This document shows, one piece after another, positions 8,191 to 17,755 of a DNA stretch of 64,000 nt; the stretch's first letter is position 1, and each line of letters starts with the position of its first letter. The translations under genes and the position numbers were made by a program. Where the stretch lies: positions 2,976,001 through 3,040,000 of the forward strand of contig NZ_CP021358.1 of the NCBI RefSeq assembly GCF_002157205.1, written 5' to 3'. Under the pieces are notes generated by a model. It searched no databases and was not told where the DNA came from. It saw only the letters and a list, made by a program, of their open reading frames with translations. The DNA is from Kushneria marisflavi (lineage in GTDB: Bacteria > Pseudomonadota > Gammaproteobacteria > Pseudomonadales > Halomonadaceae).

Positions 8191-9198
8191 TCATGGCGTT
8201 TTTGAAAACCCACTGGCCTGACGATAATAGCCGGGCGTGTGGTCGTAGTGGCGTTGAAAGGCGTGACTCAGCCCCGAGGCAGAGGTGAATCCGCAGGCCA
8301 GTGCGATGGCAGTGATGCTCATCTCACCTTCTTCGAGCAGCGTACGCGCCCGGCGCATGCGCAGGGATAAATACCAGGCGGCGGGCGTACTGTCGAGCTG
8401 TTCGGCAAACAGTCGCTGCAGTTGACGGCGTGAAACGCTTGCCTTCTGTGCCAGTGTGTCGATGGGCATCGGATGCTCGATATGCTGCTCCATCAGATGG
8501 AGGGCTTCGATCAGGGGGCGATGATGAAGTTTCAGACGTCTGGCGATCGACAGGCGCTGATGATCTTCATGCCCGCGAACCCGGTCATGAATCAACTGCT
8601 CGGCCACGGCGTTGGCCAGCGCCTGATCATGGTGCTGGGCAATCGCGGCCAGGCTCATGTCCATGGCGGCGGCACCGCCGGCACAAAAAAAGCGTCTGCG
8701 GCCCAGTTCGAAAAGCGACTCGTTGACCTGCAGATGGGGCCAGCGTTCCCTGAAATCCGGCAGGCTCTCCCAGTGCAGGGTGATGTGGTCTCGTGGCTCG
8801 AGCAGGCCCGCCATGGCAAGTACAAAGGCGCCCGTATCGATACCGCCCAGACAACATCCCTGCTGATCGAGCTGATGCAGCCTTCGATGCAGGGCGCGAG
8901 TCGGCAGGCTCAGCGGCGCGAATCCGGCACAGACGGCCAGCGCATCGGGTCGGTCGACATGCTCAAGCGTGGTGTCCGCCATCAGGCGCATATCGTTGGA
9001 AGCGCTGACGGGTTGCCCATCAATGCTGAGCACGCTCCATCGGTAAAGCGTGCGTTCGGCGATACGGTTGGCAATGCGAAGTGGCTCGATGGCGGAGAAA
9101 AACGCCATCATCGAAAAGCGTTCAAGCAGCAAAAAGGCGACATGTCGTACTGAGGACGCTTGGGAAGAAGGTGTGATGTTTGAATCGGACAGGGGCAT
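8191..9198 (-). CDS. cdhR: GlxA-family AraC-type regulator, CdhR-like
   Basis: A 335-residue regulator with an N-terminal DJ-1/PfpI-like amidotransferase-fold domain (residues about 18-190; VRHVAFLLLERFSMMAFFSAIEPLRIANR) and a C-terminal AraC helix-turn-helix pair (about 235-330; ASVSRRQLQRLFAEQ and ITAIALACGFTSASGLSHAFQRHYDHTPG, read as separate segments). GlxA-type proteins CdhR and GbdR activate carnitine and betaine catabolism in Pseudomonas. Adjacency to the carnitine operon, here convergent rather than divergent, supports a CdhR role. GGAG lies 9 nt before the ATG. The effector is inferred, and GbdR-type betaine sensing is the main alternative. Confidence 0.82.
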   Translation of the reverse strand: MPLSDSNITPSSQASSVRHVAFLLLERFSMMAFFSAIEPLRIANRIAERTLYRWSVLSIDGQPVSASNDMRLMADTTLEHVDRPDALAVCAGFAPLSLPTRALHRRLHQLDQQGCCLGGIDTGAFVLAMAGLLEPRDHITLHWESLPDFRERWPHLQVNESLFELGRRRFFCAGGAAAMDMSLAAIAQHHDQALANAVAEQLIHDRVRGHEDHQRLSIARRLKLHHRPLIEALHLMEQHIEHPMPIDTLAQKASVSRRQLQRLFAEQLDSTPAAWYLSLRMRRARTLLEEGEMSITAIALACGFTSASGLSHAFQRHYDHTPGYYRQASGFSKTP

Positions 9199-9267
9199 TG
9201 GGAAGCGCTCCGAACGGCTGCGCCGGGGCAGCCGCGGTCAGGCAATCACTGCTTCATGAAAACGCGA

Positions 9268-9516
9268 CTATTTTTTGACCACTCGATAAAGAAACAGCAG
9301 AACCAGTGCACCGATAACAGCCACAACAAAACTGCCGAGGTTAAAACCACTGACACTGCCAAAACCCAGTGCCGTACCTATCCAGCCGCCAACAACGGCG
9401 CCCAGAATACCGATGATGATGGTCACGATGATGCCGCCGGGATCCTTGCCGGGCATCAGGAACTTGGCGATGGCGCCTGCAATCAGACCAAAAATGATCC
9501 ACGCGATAATACCCAT
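9268..9516 (-). CDS. GlsB/YeaQ/YmgE-family stress-response membrane protein
   Basis: An 82-residue protein that is almost entirely membrane-embedded, with three hydrophobic segments separated by Gly-rich turns (MGIIAWIIFGLIAGAIAKFL, GGIIVTIIIGILGAVVGGWI, SFVVAVIGALVLLFLYR). This is the transglycosylase-associated (GlsB/YeaQ/YmgE) family, small inner-membrane proteins often induced by general stress; their biochemical role is unknown. I chose the ATG at 9516 because GGAG precedes it by about 9 nt and homologues begin with MGIIxW. A relative lies 0.2 kb upstream on the same strand. Confidence 0.85.
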   Translation of the reverse strand: MGIIAWIIFGLIAGAIAKFLMPGKDPGGIIVTIIIGILGAVVGGWIGTALGFGSVSGFNLGSFVVAVIGALVLLFLYRVVKK

Positions 9517-9704
9517 AATCAGCTGCTCCGTGCTGTTGCCGTGTCCGGCAGTGTCCAGTGTGAAAGGGCCGGCAGGAAATACCATCCCTTGATCTTTCCC
9601 GCCCGACTGAGCTCAAGACTAGATCGGCCATCGCAAACTGGCAAGCTGGCTGTATTGCAGTATGTCACTGATTGAAAAGTAGTAATTGGGTATGTCCGAT
9701 AGAC

Positions 9705-9968
9705 CTATCCCTTGTGATAACGCGCCATCCAGAATGTCATGACCGCGATCGCTCCCAGCGCGCCCGCAATCGCCGCGGCAAGGCTTCGAACATCGAAGGA
9801 AAGTTCGGCGGCAAAGCCAAACACGGTAACGATAAAGGCCAGTACCACACCGCCCAGTACGCCCATGCCAGCCGTACCGAGAAAGCCGACACTCAGGCGT
9901 CGGGGGATAATCAGGGTCACCAGCATGCCCACGGCAATGCTTGCGAAAATCCAGGAGATAATGTTCAT
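9705..9968 (-). CDS. Second small GlsB/YeaQ-like membrane protein
   Basis: An 87-residue hydrophobic protein with the same three-helix layout as its neighbour (ISWIFASIAVGMLVTLIIP, GMGVLGGVVLAFIVTVFGF, LAAAIAGALGAIAVMTFWMA), but more divergent and lacking the GKDPGG loop. It is best called a distant GlsB/YeaQ-like protein; function is unknown. The ATG at 9968 has GAGA about 7 nt upstream, and an ATG four codons earlier is possible. The tandem arrangement suggests duplication followed by divergence. Confidence 0.75.
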   Translation of the reverse strand: MNIISWIFASIAVGMLVTLIIPRRLSVGFLGTAGMGVLGGVVLAFIVTVFGFAAELSFDVRSLAAAIAGALGAIAVMTFWMARYHKG

Positions 9969-10334
9969 GTGCTTTCTCAACCGATCGACATTGTCGGGTT
10001 CAAAATAGCGCTATGGGCGATGGCACTCAACTGCGCGTCACACGTCGCAGCCTTGATGAGAGGCATGGCGACATGTGCGGTTCTGGCTTCATTTTGGCGT
10101 TAAACCGTGCATGTTTGCGTCCTGAGCGTGGTGATGCGTTTCCGAACACAGGGTAAAACGTTACAATATCGGGCCCGAGTATGCGTCGACATGTCGCAAC
10201 GCCTGCCTGCGCTGCCGGTCGCCTCTGCCAGACCACGAATCCGGCCCTGGTGGGCAATGTCCCTGCGATTGGCGACGGTCCGAAGGCCTGGGCATCGTTT
10301 ACCGGGTCTTTCATCGACGAAACAGAGAACATTC
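9969..10334. other. Divergent intergenic region before nrdR
   Basis: This 366-base gap separates the minus-strand membrane-protein gene from nrdR. A possible nrdR promoter is TTCCGA (10140-10145), 16 nt, TACAAT (10162-10167), which would give a leader of about 165 nt. No NrdR box, riboswitch or RNA gene was recognised. Apparent reading frames here have no ribosome site or family resemblance. Confidence 0.4.
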
Positions 10335-10844
10335 ATGCATTGCCCCTTTTGCGGTGCGCAGGATACGCGGGTCACTGATTCCCGGCTGGTGGCTGATGGC
10401 GATCAGGTGCGCCGACGTCGCCAGTGCCTGGCCTGCGGTGAGCGTTTCACAACGCATGAAGCCGCTGAGCTGGTCATGCCCCGTGTCGTCAAGGCCGATG
10501 GCTCGCGCGAAAGCTTTGATCCTGCCAAGCTGCGTGCCGGCATGTTGCGGGCACTGGAAAAGCGTCCGGTATCCAGTGAGCATATCGAGGCGGCCATCGA
10601 GCGCATCCGACAGCGCCTTCGAGCGCGCGGTGAGCGTGAAATCAATGCGCTGGCGATCGGAGAAGAAGTCATGGGGCAGCTTCGAGCCCTGGACCAGATT
10701 GCCTATATCCGCTTTGCTTCGGTCTATCGGCGCTTTCAGGACATCGATGAGTTCCGCGCCGAAATCGAGCGCCTTTCCAGTGATTCCGCATCGTCATCGA
10801 GTGTCGATATCACCGGCAGGGATCAGGAGTCTCATGAGCATTGA
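10335..10844 (+). CDS. nrdR: Transcriptional repressor NrdR
   Basis: A 169-residue ATP-cone repressor of ribonucleotide reductase genes. The N-terminal zinc ribbon is complete (MHCPFCG near 1-7 and [10 protein letters not shown] near 31-40), followed by the ATP-cone domain ([20 protein letters not shown], about 50-69). It senses ATP/dATP and binds NrdR boxes ahead of nrd operons. The C-terminal tail is Ser-rich and slightly long. Gene order nrdR-ribD is typical of gammaproteobacteria. The ATG at 10335 is fixed by the conserved start MHCPFCG. The stop overlaps ribD by 11 nt. Confidence 0.96.
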   Translation: MHCPFCGAQDTRVTDSRLVADGDQVRRRRQCLACGERFTTHEAAELVMPRVVKADGSRESFDPAKLRAGMLRALEKRPVSSEHIEAAIERIRQRLRARGEREINALAIGEEVMGQLRALDQIAYIRFASVYRRFQDIDEFRAEIERLSSDSASSSSVDITGRDQESHEH

Positions 10845-12084
10845 AGGGCCTGCAGAAGGTGCAGCAGTCTTTCCCTGCCGCATGGAGGGAAGCTCAAGCG
10901 TGACACGCCAACCCGAGGATTACATGGCTCGTGCGTTGCATCTGGCGCGTCGCGGCCTCTATACGACAGACCCCAACCCGCGGGTAGGCTGTGTGCTGGT
11001 GCGTGGCAATCAGATCGTGGGGGAGGGCTGGCACGAGCTGACCGGCGAACCCCATGCCGAAATTCATGCCCTGCGCGCGGCCGGTGAGGCGGCCCGTGGG
11101 GCAACTGCCTATGTCACTCTGGAACCCTGCTCTCATTACGGACGAACCGGTCCCTGCGCCAAGGCGCTGGCGGAGGCGGGGGTAGATGTGGTGGTGGCCG
11201 CCATGCTCGATCCCAATCCCCAGGTATCCGGTCGCGGTATCGCGATGCTGGAAGCCGCCGGGGTCGGCACACAGGTTGGGATGCTGGAAGCCGATGCTCG
11301 CGAACTCAACGTGGGATTTATCTCGCGCATGTCGCGCTCGCTGCCCCACGTTCGGCTCAAGATGGCGATGAGCCTGGATGGCCGTACGGCCATGGCCAGC
11401 GGTGAATCCAAATGGATTACCGGCGAGCGTGCGCGACGTGATGTGCAGCATCTGCGTGCGCGCTCCAGTGCGATTCTCAGTGGCGTTGCCTCGGTCATTC
11501 GCGATGACAGCCGGCTGACCGTGCGTATGGATCAGCTTAGCCGCCCGGAATCACATGCCGTTCAGGTCTCGCATGAGCGGGGCGTACGCCAGCCGCTGCG
11601 GGTGATCGTCGACTCGACCCTGTCATTGCCGCCTACGGCCCGCTGCCTGACGGAGCCGGGGCGTACGCTGGTGGCCACGGTGTCACCGACCGGCCCTGGG
11701 GCGCTCGACAACCGGGGCCACTTCCGTCGACGTGAAGCGCTGGTGGCAGCAGGCGCCGAAGTCGTTACGCTGTCGGCAAGTGCGGGCGGGCAGGTCGATC
11801 TGGAAGCCCTGATGCACTATCTGGCCGATGTCGAGCAGTGTAACGAAGTGCTGCTTGAAAGCGGCTCGCGTTTGAGCGGTGCCATGCTGGATGCAGGGCT
11901 GGTCAATGAGTTGGTTATCTATATGGCGCCGATACTGATGGGTGATGAAGCGCGTGGGCTTTTGACCCTGTCTGGGCTCGAGAAGCTGTCGCAGCGTCGA
12001 CAGCTTTCCATTGTTGATGTTCGCGCCTTCGGCCCTGATTGGCGTATTATCGCGCGCCCCGTCAACGATCATGAAACCTCTTGA
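10834..12084 (+). CDS. ribD: RibD, bifunctional riboflavin deaminase/reductase
   Basis: A 416-residue protein with both RibD domains. The deaminase half has the zinc motif HAEIHAL near 73 and [11 protein letters not shown] near 98-108. The reductase half (about 175-410) includes [13 protein letters not shown] and [13 protein letters not shown]. It converts the GTP cyclohydrolase II product to 5-amino-6-ribitylamino-uracil phosphate in two steps. An N-terminal extension of about 30 residues precedes the usual DYMARAL start. The ATG at 10834 is kept because AGGAG lies about 5 nt upstream and it overlaps nrdR. No riboflavin synthase (ribE) follows, as would be common in this operon. Confidence 0.94.
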   Translation: MSIEGPAEGAAVFPCRMEGSSSVTRQPEDYMARALHLARRGLYTTDPNPRVGCVLVRGNQIVGEGWHELTGEPHAEIHALRAAGEAARGATAYVTLEPCSHYGRTGPCAKALAEAGVDVVVAAMLDPNPQVSGRGIAMLEAAGVGTQVGMLEADARELNVGFISRMSRSLPHVRLKMAMSLDGRTAMASGESKWITGERARRDVQHLRARSSAILSGVASVIRDDSRLTVRMDQLSRPESHAVQVSHERGVRQPLRVIVDSTLSLPPTARCLTEPGRTLVATVSPTGPGALDNRGHFRRREALVAAGAEVVTLSASAGGQVDLEALMHYLADVEQCNEVLLESGSRLSGAMLDAGLVNELVIYMAPILMGDEARGLLTLSGLEKLSQRRQLSIVDVRAFGPDWRIIARPVNDHETS

Positions 12085-12171
12085 TCGGGATAGATCCAGC
12101 GACCTGATCTCCCTGGAGGCATCCATTTCAGCGACCCTGTATCGAAAGGAGCGGCTTAGCCGGCAAGCGTT

Positions 12172-13329
12172 ATGAGTCAGTCAACGGGCAACTTCGCTTC
12201 CGTGGAAGCGCTGATCGAAGATATCCGCCAGGGCAGGATGGTCATCCTCATGGATGACGAGGACCGCGAAAACGAAGGCGACCTGATCATGGCCGCTGAA
12301 TGCGTGGAAGCCTCACACGTCAACTTCATGGCGCGCTACGCCTGTGGGTTGATCTGCCAGCCCATGCTGCGCGAACGCTGCGAGCAGCTTGGATTGTCGC
12401 TGATGGTCAATGACAATGGCTCCGGCTTTGGTACCCGCTTTACGGTCTCCATCGAGGCGGCTACCGGCGTCAGCACCGGCATTTCAGCCGCCGATCGGGC
12501 GCGTACCGTTCAGGCCGCCGCTGCGCGTGATGCCAGGCCCGGCGATGTCGTACAGCCCGGTCACATCTTTCCGCTGATGGCGGAAGCGGGTGGCGTGCTG
12601 CGTCGGGCCGGACATACCGAAGCAGCCTGTGACCTGGCGGCCATGGCCGGTTTCGAGCCCACCGGTGTGATCTGCGAGATCATGAACGAGGATGGCACCA
12701 TGGCGCGGCGTCCGGAGCTGGAACGCTTTGCGGCGCTTCATGACATTAAAATCGGTACCATCTCCGATCTGATTCACTACCGCATCCACAATGAGCAGAC
12801 CGTTGAACACGTGGAGTCGCATCCTGTAGAAACGGATGCCGGTCCGTTTCAGCTGCACTGCTTCAGGGATCGGATTCAGGGCTCTCATCATCTGGCGCTG
12901 GTGAAGGGCTCACCTGAAAGCGATCAGCCCACAACCGTACGGGTTCATGTCGCGGATGCCTTGCGTGATTTGCTGGGGCTTCGCCGTGAGGGTGGGCATC
13001 AGAGCTGGTCATCACGTGATGCCCTGGCCGAAATTGCTGCCAGCGAGACCGGTGTGCTGGTACTGCTCGCCGACCCGCGTGGCATGACGAACTTTCGTGA
13101 TCAGCTCGATCTCTTTCTGGAGCGGCGCCCGCGGACCCAGGACCCGCAGACGGATGGGGCCGGCAACTATTTGAGCATCGGCACCGGCGCGCAGATCCTG
13201 CGCAGTCTCGGGGTCGGTCAAATGCGCCTTTTAAGCTCGCCCTGGCGTTTTTCGGCGCTGGCGGGCTTTGGCCTTGAAGTCATCGAACAGATCAGCAGCG
13301 TTGATGACAGCCGCATGCCACGGCACTGA
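12172..13329 (+). CDS. ribB: RibB with a degenerate RibA-like C-terminal domain (RibBX type)
   Basis: A 385-residue protein. Residues 1 to about 205 are an intact 3,4-dihydroxy-2-butanone-4-phosphate synthase with the acidic motif [11 protein letters not shown] (28-38), the catalytic-region HT near AGHTEA, and [11 protein letters not shown]. The C-terminal 180 residues align in layout with GTP cyclohydrolase II but lack the three zinc-binding cysteines (the equivalent stretch [13 protein letters not shown] has none), so that half is probably not catalytic. RibBX proteins of this kind are known in gammaproteobacteria, which then need a separate RibA. An in-frame TAG at 12157-12159 fixes the start near 12172. 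The nearest AGGAG is about 20 nt away, an unusually weak initiation site. Confidence 0.9.
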   Translation: MSQSTGNFASVEALIEDIRQGRMVILMDDEDRENEGDLIMAAECVEASHVNFMARYACGLICQPMLRERCEQLGLSLMVNDNGSGFGTRFTVSIEAATGVSTGISAADRARTVQAAAARDARPGDVVQPGHIFPLMAEAGGVLRRAGHTEAACDLAAMAGFEPTGVICEIMNEDGTMARRPELERFAALHDIKIGTISDLIHYRIHNEQTVEHVESHPVETDAGPFQLHCFRDRIQGSHHLALVKGSPESDQPTTVRVHVADALRDLLGLRREGGHQSWSSRDALAEIAASETGVLVLLADPRGMTNFRDQLDLFLERRPRTQDPQTDGAGNYLSIGTGAQILRSLGVGQMRLLSSPWRFSALAGFGLEVIEQISSVDDSRMPRH

Positions 13330-13440
13330 CAATAGCAATCAATGGTAACAACAGCTTTCCGCCGGAACCCGATAATGCCGGGATTCACGGCTTACATGAC
13401 ACGCTGATGCGTTTTATCAGAGACAACAGGATTTCAAGAC

Positions 13441-13962
13441 ATGCAACCGATTGCACAACTGGAAGGGCGTTTCAACGAGATCGATGGCCGCTACGTCATC
13501 GTGGTCGGACGCTTTAACCACCACGTGGTTGACTCTCTGGTAGAGGGCGCCGTGGACGCGCTGGTGCGCCATGGTGTCGACGACGCCAATATCGATATTC
13601 TTCACGTTCCTGGGGCCTGGGAGCTGCCGCTGGCCGTCAAGCGCGCGCTGACCCGCATTCAGCCGGATGCCGTCATCGCACTCGGCGCGGTCATTCGTGG
13701 GGGGACGCCGCATTTCGAGCATGTCGCCGGTCAGTGCAATGCTGCACTCAACCGCCTGCAGCTCGATTTCGATACGCCCATTGCCAACGGCGTGCTGACG
13801 GTCAATTCCATCGAGCAGGCCATCGAACGTGCCGGCACCAAGGCAGGCAACAAGGGCTTTGAAGCGGCCATGGCGGCCATGGAAATGGTGTCCCTGCTGC
13901 GTCAGCTGGGCGGCAATGATGATTTTGAGGACGATGCTGCCGATCATGGGGGTGTGGCGTGA
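13441..13962 (+). CDS. ribH: Lumazine synthase RibH
   Basis: A 173-residue 6,7-dimethyl-8-ribityllumazine synthase. It shows the family's [13 protein letters not shown] (about 20-32), HVPGAWELP (about 56-64) and the phosphate-binding/catalytic segment [19 protein letters not shown] (about 80-98). It joins the RibD product with the RibB product to form lumazine and assembles as a pentamer or icosahedral shell. AGGA lies about 9 nt upstream of the ATG. The stop overlaps the GTG of nusB by 4 nt, so the two are translationally coupled. The Asp/Glu-rich C-terminal tail ([10 protein letters not shown]) is a local addition. Confidence 0.96.
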   Translation: MQPIAQLEGRFNEIDGRYVIVVGRFNHHVVDSLVEGAVDALVRHGVDDANIDILHVPGAWELPLAVKRALTRIQPDAVIALGAVIRGGTPHFEHVAGQCNAALNRLQLDFDTPIANGVLTVNSIEQAIERAGTKAGNKGFEAAMAAMEMVSLLRQLGGNDDFEDDAADHGGVA

Positions 13963-14465
13963 CCCAGCAGAAACGGGCCCCTTCAAAGCAGCAGCAGGCC
14001 CGGAGGGCAGCACGCGAGCTGACGGTACAGGCTCTGTATCAGTGGGAGATGACGGGAACGTCGATCGCTCAGCTCGAGACCGAGTTTCGCTCGCAGACCG
14101 CTGATGACGATCTGGAGCCGCATGAGGACTGGGTTCAGGTCATGAAGATTGCTGACCTGGGACTTTTTCACCAGCTGCTTCATGGCGTGGCCAGACATTG
14201 TGGCGAGATGGATAACCTGATCGCGCCGGCACTGGATCGCAAGCTGGAGGAGCTGGATCGTATCGAGCTTTCCATCCTGCGCCTTGGCGCCTATGAGCTG
14301 GCACATCGTCCTGAGGTGCCCTATATCTCGGTGATCAATGAGGGCATTGAGCTGGCACGCTCGTTTGGTGCCACCGAGGGGCATAAATATATCAACTCCA
14401 TTCTTGATCGACTGGCCAGGAAGCTGCGTGAAGCCGAGGTTCAGGCACGCAGGCGCCGTGACTGA
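13959..14465 (+). CDS. nusB: Transcription antitermination factor NusB
   Basis: A 168-residue all-helical NusB. The N-terminal [17 protein letters not shown] (about 13-29) and the C-terminal [17 protein letters not shown]...[17 protein letters not shown] blocks are diagnostic. NusB with NusE binds boxA RNA in rRNA leaders for antitermination. The start is GTG at 13959, overlapping the ribH stop (GTGA), a common ribH-nusB arrangement. The Lys/Arg-rich ends fit RNA binding. A short gap of 85 nt separates it from thiL. Confidence 0.95.
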   Translation: MTQQKRAPSKQQQARRAARELTVQALYQWEMTGTSIAQLETEFRSQTADDDLEPHEDWVQVMKIADLGLFHQLLHGVARHCGEMDNLIAPALDRKLEELDRIELSILRLGAYELAHRPEVPYISVINEGIELARSFGATEGHKYINSILDRLARKLREAEVQARRRRD

Positions 14466-14550
14466 GCATGGTCCATCCGGAGCATGGCCTGTGCCGGTTG
14501 ATCATCACTGATCAGCGCTTTCCTTCACCTGTCAGGGAGATGTCCGGGCG

Positions 14551-15588
14551 ATGAGCGATGCAGCCACTCCTGGCGAGTTTGAACTCATCAGGCGTTATTT
14601 CATGCAGGACGTTGAACCCGCCTGCCGCTCGAGTCAGGTGTCAGCGCATCAGGCCCGTGCAGGCGTCGTGCTGGGGCAGGGGGACGACTGCGCGCTGCTG
14701 GCGCCGTCTCCCGGTCTCCGACTGGCGGTCAGCGTGGATACGTCGCTGGCTGACGTGCACTTTCCGCGCGATGCCTCTGCAGAGGCAATCGGCCATCGGG
14801 CGCTGGCGGTCAATCTCAGCGATCTGGCGGCCATGGGGGCCAGGCCACGCTGGTTTGTGCTGGCACTGACGCTGCCCGAGGTGGATGAACAGTGGCTGGA
14901 CGGTTTCGCTCGCGGGCTCTATGGGCTGGCACGTGAACATGACATTGCCCTGGTCGGCGGCGATATCACCCGCGGTCGTGAACTCTCCATCACCATTACC
15001 GTGCATGGCGATGTGCCGGAGGAGGGCGCGATTACTCGCCACGGCGCGCGCCCGGGTGATCTGCTGGCCGTCACCGGGGCGCTCGGCAGCGCTCACGGCG
15101 GCCTGAGAGCCTGGTTCGATGGGCAGCGTGATGAGCATCATCCGCTGGTGCAAGCCTATCTGCGACCCTCGCCCCGCGTGGGGGAAGGAATGAGCATTCG
15201 TCACATGGTCTCGGGCGGCCTTGATATTTCCGATGGTCTGTTGGCCGATCTGGGACATCTGTGTGCGCGCTCGGGCGTGGGGGCCTGTCTTGAGGCGGGC
15301 GCGATTCCGCTGGATCAGGCGCTGGTGGCATCACTGGGCGAGGCTCAGGCGCTTGAAGCGGCCCTCAACGGCGGAGATGACTATGAGCTTTTGCTGGCAC
15401 TGGCACCCGACCAGGAAGCAGCGGTTCGCCAGGCGCTCGAAACTCTGGGCGGCGCGCTGCATGTCATTGGTCGAGTGACGGCCGAGCCCGGCATCACCGG
15501 TGTCGTATCGACCGGCCGCGGCTGGCAGCATTTTCATGCACAGGATCAGCAGGCTCAGGCACACCACGGCACGGGAGTGGCACCATGA
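14551..15588 (+). CDS. thiL: Thiamine-monophosphate kinase ThiL
   Basis: A 345-residue ATP-dependent kinase of the PurM/ThiL fold that makes thiamine diphosphate from thiamine phosphate. Motifs include VVLGQGDDCALL (about 39-50), SVDTSLADVHF (61-71), HRALAVNLSDLAAMGA (82-97), VGGDITRG and the C-terminal GGDDYELL. AGGGAGA lies about 10 nt upstream of the ATG. The stop overlaps the pgpA ATG by 4 nt. The order nusB-thiL-pgpA is conserved in gammaproteobacteria. No TPP riboswitch is visible upstream. Confidence 0.95.
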   Translation: MSDAATPGEFELIRRYFMQDVEPACRSSQVSAHQARAGVVLGQGDDCALLAPSPGLRLAVSVDTSLADVHFPRDASAEAIGHRALAVNLSDLAAMGARPRWFVLALTLPEVDEQWLDGFARGLYGLAREHDIALVGGDITRGRELSITITVHGDVPEEGAITRHGARPGDLLAVTGALGSAHGGLRAWFDGQRDEHHPLVQAYLRPSPRVGEGMSIRHMVSGGLDISDGLLADLGHLCARSGVGACLEAGAIPLDQALVASLGEAQALEAALNGGDDYELLLALAPDQEAAVRQALETLGGALHVIGRVTAEPGITGVVSTGRGWQHFHAQDQQAQAHHGTGVAP

Positions 15589-16058
15589 ACCGTGCACCTG
15601 CAAGCATCTGGCGGCGTCCCGTACACTTTCTGGCCTTCGGGCTAGGCAGTGGCGCCGCGCCCTTCGCCCCGGGGACCTTTGGAACACTTGCGGCCATTCC
15701 CTTCTACTGGTTGATGTCAACGCTGCCGCTGGGCATTTATCTGGCGATTCTGGCGGTGGCGACCATCATTGGTATCTATCTGTGTGATCGCACCTCAAAG
15801 GATCTGGGCGTACACGACCATTCGGGTATCGTCTGGGACGAATTTGTCGGCTATTGGCTGACCATGGCCGCCGTCCCGTTTTCCTGGCAGTCTGCCCTAT
15901 GGGGGTTTGTCATCTTTCGGGTCTTTGATGTCATCAAGCCCTGGCCGGTAAGGACAGTCGATCGGCGTGTGGCCGGCGGCTTTGGCATCATGGCCGACGA
16001 CGTTCTGGCCGGTATTTACGCCTGGAGTGTCATGCACGTTTGGCTCTGGCTGCATTGA
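15585..16058 (+). CDS. pgpA: Phosphatidylglycerophosphatase A
   Basis: A 157-residue inner-membrane phosphatase that converts phosphatidylglycerophosphate to phosphatidylglycerol. It begins with a short polar stretch, then FLAFGLGSGAAPFAPGTFGTLAA (PgpA signature, about 11-33), several membrane segments, and the acidic HDHSGIVWDEFVGYWL motif near 76-91. The length matches the family. GGAG lies 7 nt upstream of the ATG, which overlaps the thiL stop. Confidence 0.94.
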   Translation: MNRAPASIWRRPVHFLAFGLGSGAAPFAPGTFGTLAAIPFYWLMSTLPLGIYLAILAVATIIGIYLCDRTSKDLGVHDHSGIVWDEFVGYWLTMAAVPFSWQSALWGFVIFRVFDVIKPWPVRTVDRRVAGGFGIMADDVLAGIYAWSVMHVWLWLH

Positions 16059-16152
16059 TGTCGCGAAAAACATGAGTCCCACTATCGTGGGGGCATCCGT
16101 ACCGGCTATGTCGGCATGATTGTGACCCCCTGGCCCCACCCGGAGAGCGTTG

Positions 16153-17526
16153 ATGAAAAGGAAAGTGGTCGCCGGATCGATGGCGCTGGTGATACTGGCC
16201 GGAGGGCTCTGGCTGGGGGCGCTGGCCTGGAGTCGTCACGAAGTGCAGTCCCGCATGGCCGAGCAGGTCGCCGATATCAATGCTCTGACGGGCGTTCGCG
16301 CGCTCAATACCGTCGAAAGCGATGGCTTTTTCTCTTCCCGTGGGACGCTCAGGGTCATCATGACCGACAGCGATACCGACACTGACGCCCCTGCCGGGGT
16401 GATCGACTGGCGCGTGGCCTATGGTGTTCTGAGTACTCGATTCTCCGGGCATGGCGATATCCGGATGCCTGATGGCAAGGCCCTGCTGGCCGATGAGCTC
16501 TCCAGCGGAGATGCGCTTGATGTCGATGCCCGCATTCAGCACCTGAGCCATGATCTGATACTCAATGCCAGATTCCCCGACGCAATGCACTATCAGGGCC
16601 ACGGCATGTCATTGGATCTGTCCGGCGCCCGCATCGGCATTGTTGATGATGACCATGGGCTGCGCCTGGAGGGGCAATGGTCCGAACTGGCCCATGAAAG
16701 CCCTGAACGTCAGGTGCACATGGGGGAGACGCACTGGTCGATGCGCTTTCCGACCGTTGATGCCGAGCCGGTCGATGCAGACTCGCAGGATCGCCCGGGT
16801 CGCGTGGATCGGCTGGACATCAGCGATGCCCGGCTGCAGCGTCAGGGCGGGCTGCCCCTGACGCTGAACAATTTTCATCTCGAAGGCAGCACGCATCACG
16901 ACCGTGAGGAGCTCAGTTATCTGCTCAAGGCGCAGCTGGGTAATGCCGCGTTTTCCGAACAGCAGCTGGGCAGTGCCTCGCTGGATGCCGCCATACGGCG
17001 TATCAACGAACCCGCCGCACGCACGCTGCTGCAGACCATGGCACGTGATATCAGACAGCGCTGGCAGGGCGCCCGGCAGCCTTCCACGAACAGTGCAGCG
17101 GTGCAGGCGGGCGCAGCTGCCGAGCCGCAGCTCGTGGCTGACATTGAAGACGTCCATGATGTGCACGACATCGCCTCGCTGATGTCGCCATGGCAGGAAG
17201 CGTTTTTCGCCGTGCTGAGCAGTTCGCCACGACTGGTGGTCAATCAGCTGGCGCTGGAAAGCCCGATGCTGGATCAGCAAATGCATCTGGATGGCGAAGT
17301 GACACTGGATGGCACCCATATCGCAACGACCCGCATCGAACAGCTGAAAACTTCCTGGGGTCGGGCCGCCTTCAAGCGCCGTCTCGACGGTCGGTTCACG
17401 CTGCACAATGCGCCGCCACTTCTGGCCCTGGTAGCGGGGCAGGCGCCGGACCAGGACACTCTGGAGCTTGCCATTCGAAAAGGTGTTTTTCTGATCAATG
17501 GTGAGCCCTGGTTTTTATTGAACTAG
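16153..17526 (+). CDS. DUF945 (YdgA-like) protein
   Basis: A 457-residue protein with an N-terminal membrane anchor (VVAGSMALVILAGGLWLGAL, about 4-23) and a long soluble, probably periplasmic, region. Features such as GDIRMPDGKALLADE and the repeated beta-rich segments resemble the YdgA/DUF945 family, whose function is not settled. I chose the ATG at 16153 (GGAG about 9 nt upstream) over the TTG one codon earlier. It follows the pgpA operon after a 94-nt gap and may be read through. There is no catalytic motif to assign. Confidence 0.78.
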   Translation: MKRKVVAGSMALVILAGGLWLGALAWSRHEVQSRMAEQVADINALTGVRALNTVESDGFFSSRGTLRVIMTDSDTDTDAPAGVIDWRVAYGVLSTRFSGHGDIRMPDGKALLADELSSGDALDVDARIQHLSHDLILNARFPDAMHYQGHGMSLDLSGARIGIVDDDHGLRLEGQWSELAHESPERQVHMGETHWSMRFPTVDAEPVDADSQDRPGRVDRLDISDARLQRQGGLPLTLNNFHLEGSTHHDREELSYLLKAQLGNAAFSEQQLGSASLDAAIRRINEPAARTLLQTMARDIRQRWQGARQPSTNSAAVQAGAAAEPQLVADIEDVHDVHDIASLMSPWQEAFFAVLSSSPRLVVNQLALESPMLDQQMHLDGEVTLDGTHIATTRIEQLKTSWGRAAFKRRLDGRFTLHNAPPLLALVAGQAPDQDTLELAIRKGVFLINGEPWFLLN

Positions 17527-17578
17527 GCTTTCGATCAGGGCAGGCCTTCATGAGAAGGGTTTGTCGGGAATGAACCAC

Positions 17579-17610
17579 GCGGCTGCCTCTGGCAGCCGTC
17601 GTCGTTTTGA
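17579..17610 (+). terminator. Hairpin after the DUF945 gene
   Basis: CGGCTGCC, a 3-nt TCT loop and GGCAGCCG form a perfect 8-bp GC-rich stem, followed by TCGTCGTTTT. It probably ends the upstream transcript before the lon-like gene; the U-tract is weak. Confidence 0.5.
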
Positions 17611-17755
17611 ACCGGTGAAGGTTTTAGCGCGCTGTCGGACTTGATAACGACGTCCGGCGCCCGCATTGCCAGAGACAACAGGCAGCGCCGGCCATGTGCT
17701 GCTGTAGACGCAGCTTGCCGGCGTACGGTTTCGATACGGGAGAGCAGGGTAGTCC

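Noticed and set aside
7719..9198. Possible toxin-antitoxin-like overlapping pair
   Set aside because: The genes are a full-length hot-dog thioesterase and a GlxA regulator, both well explained by carnitine metabolism.
12085..12171. Possible FMN riboswitch between ribD and ribB
   Set aside because: The gap is only 87 bases and none of the RFN element's conserved segments are present.
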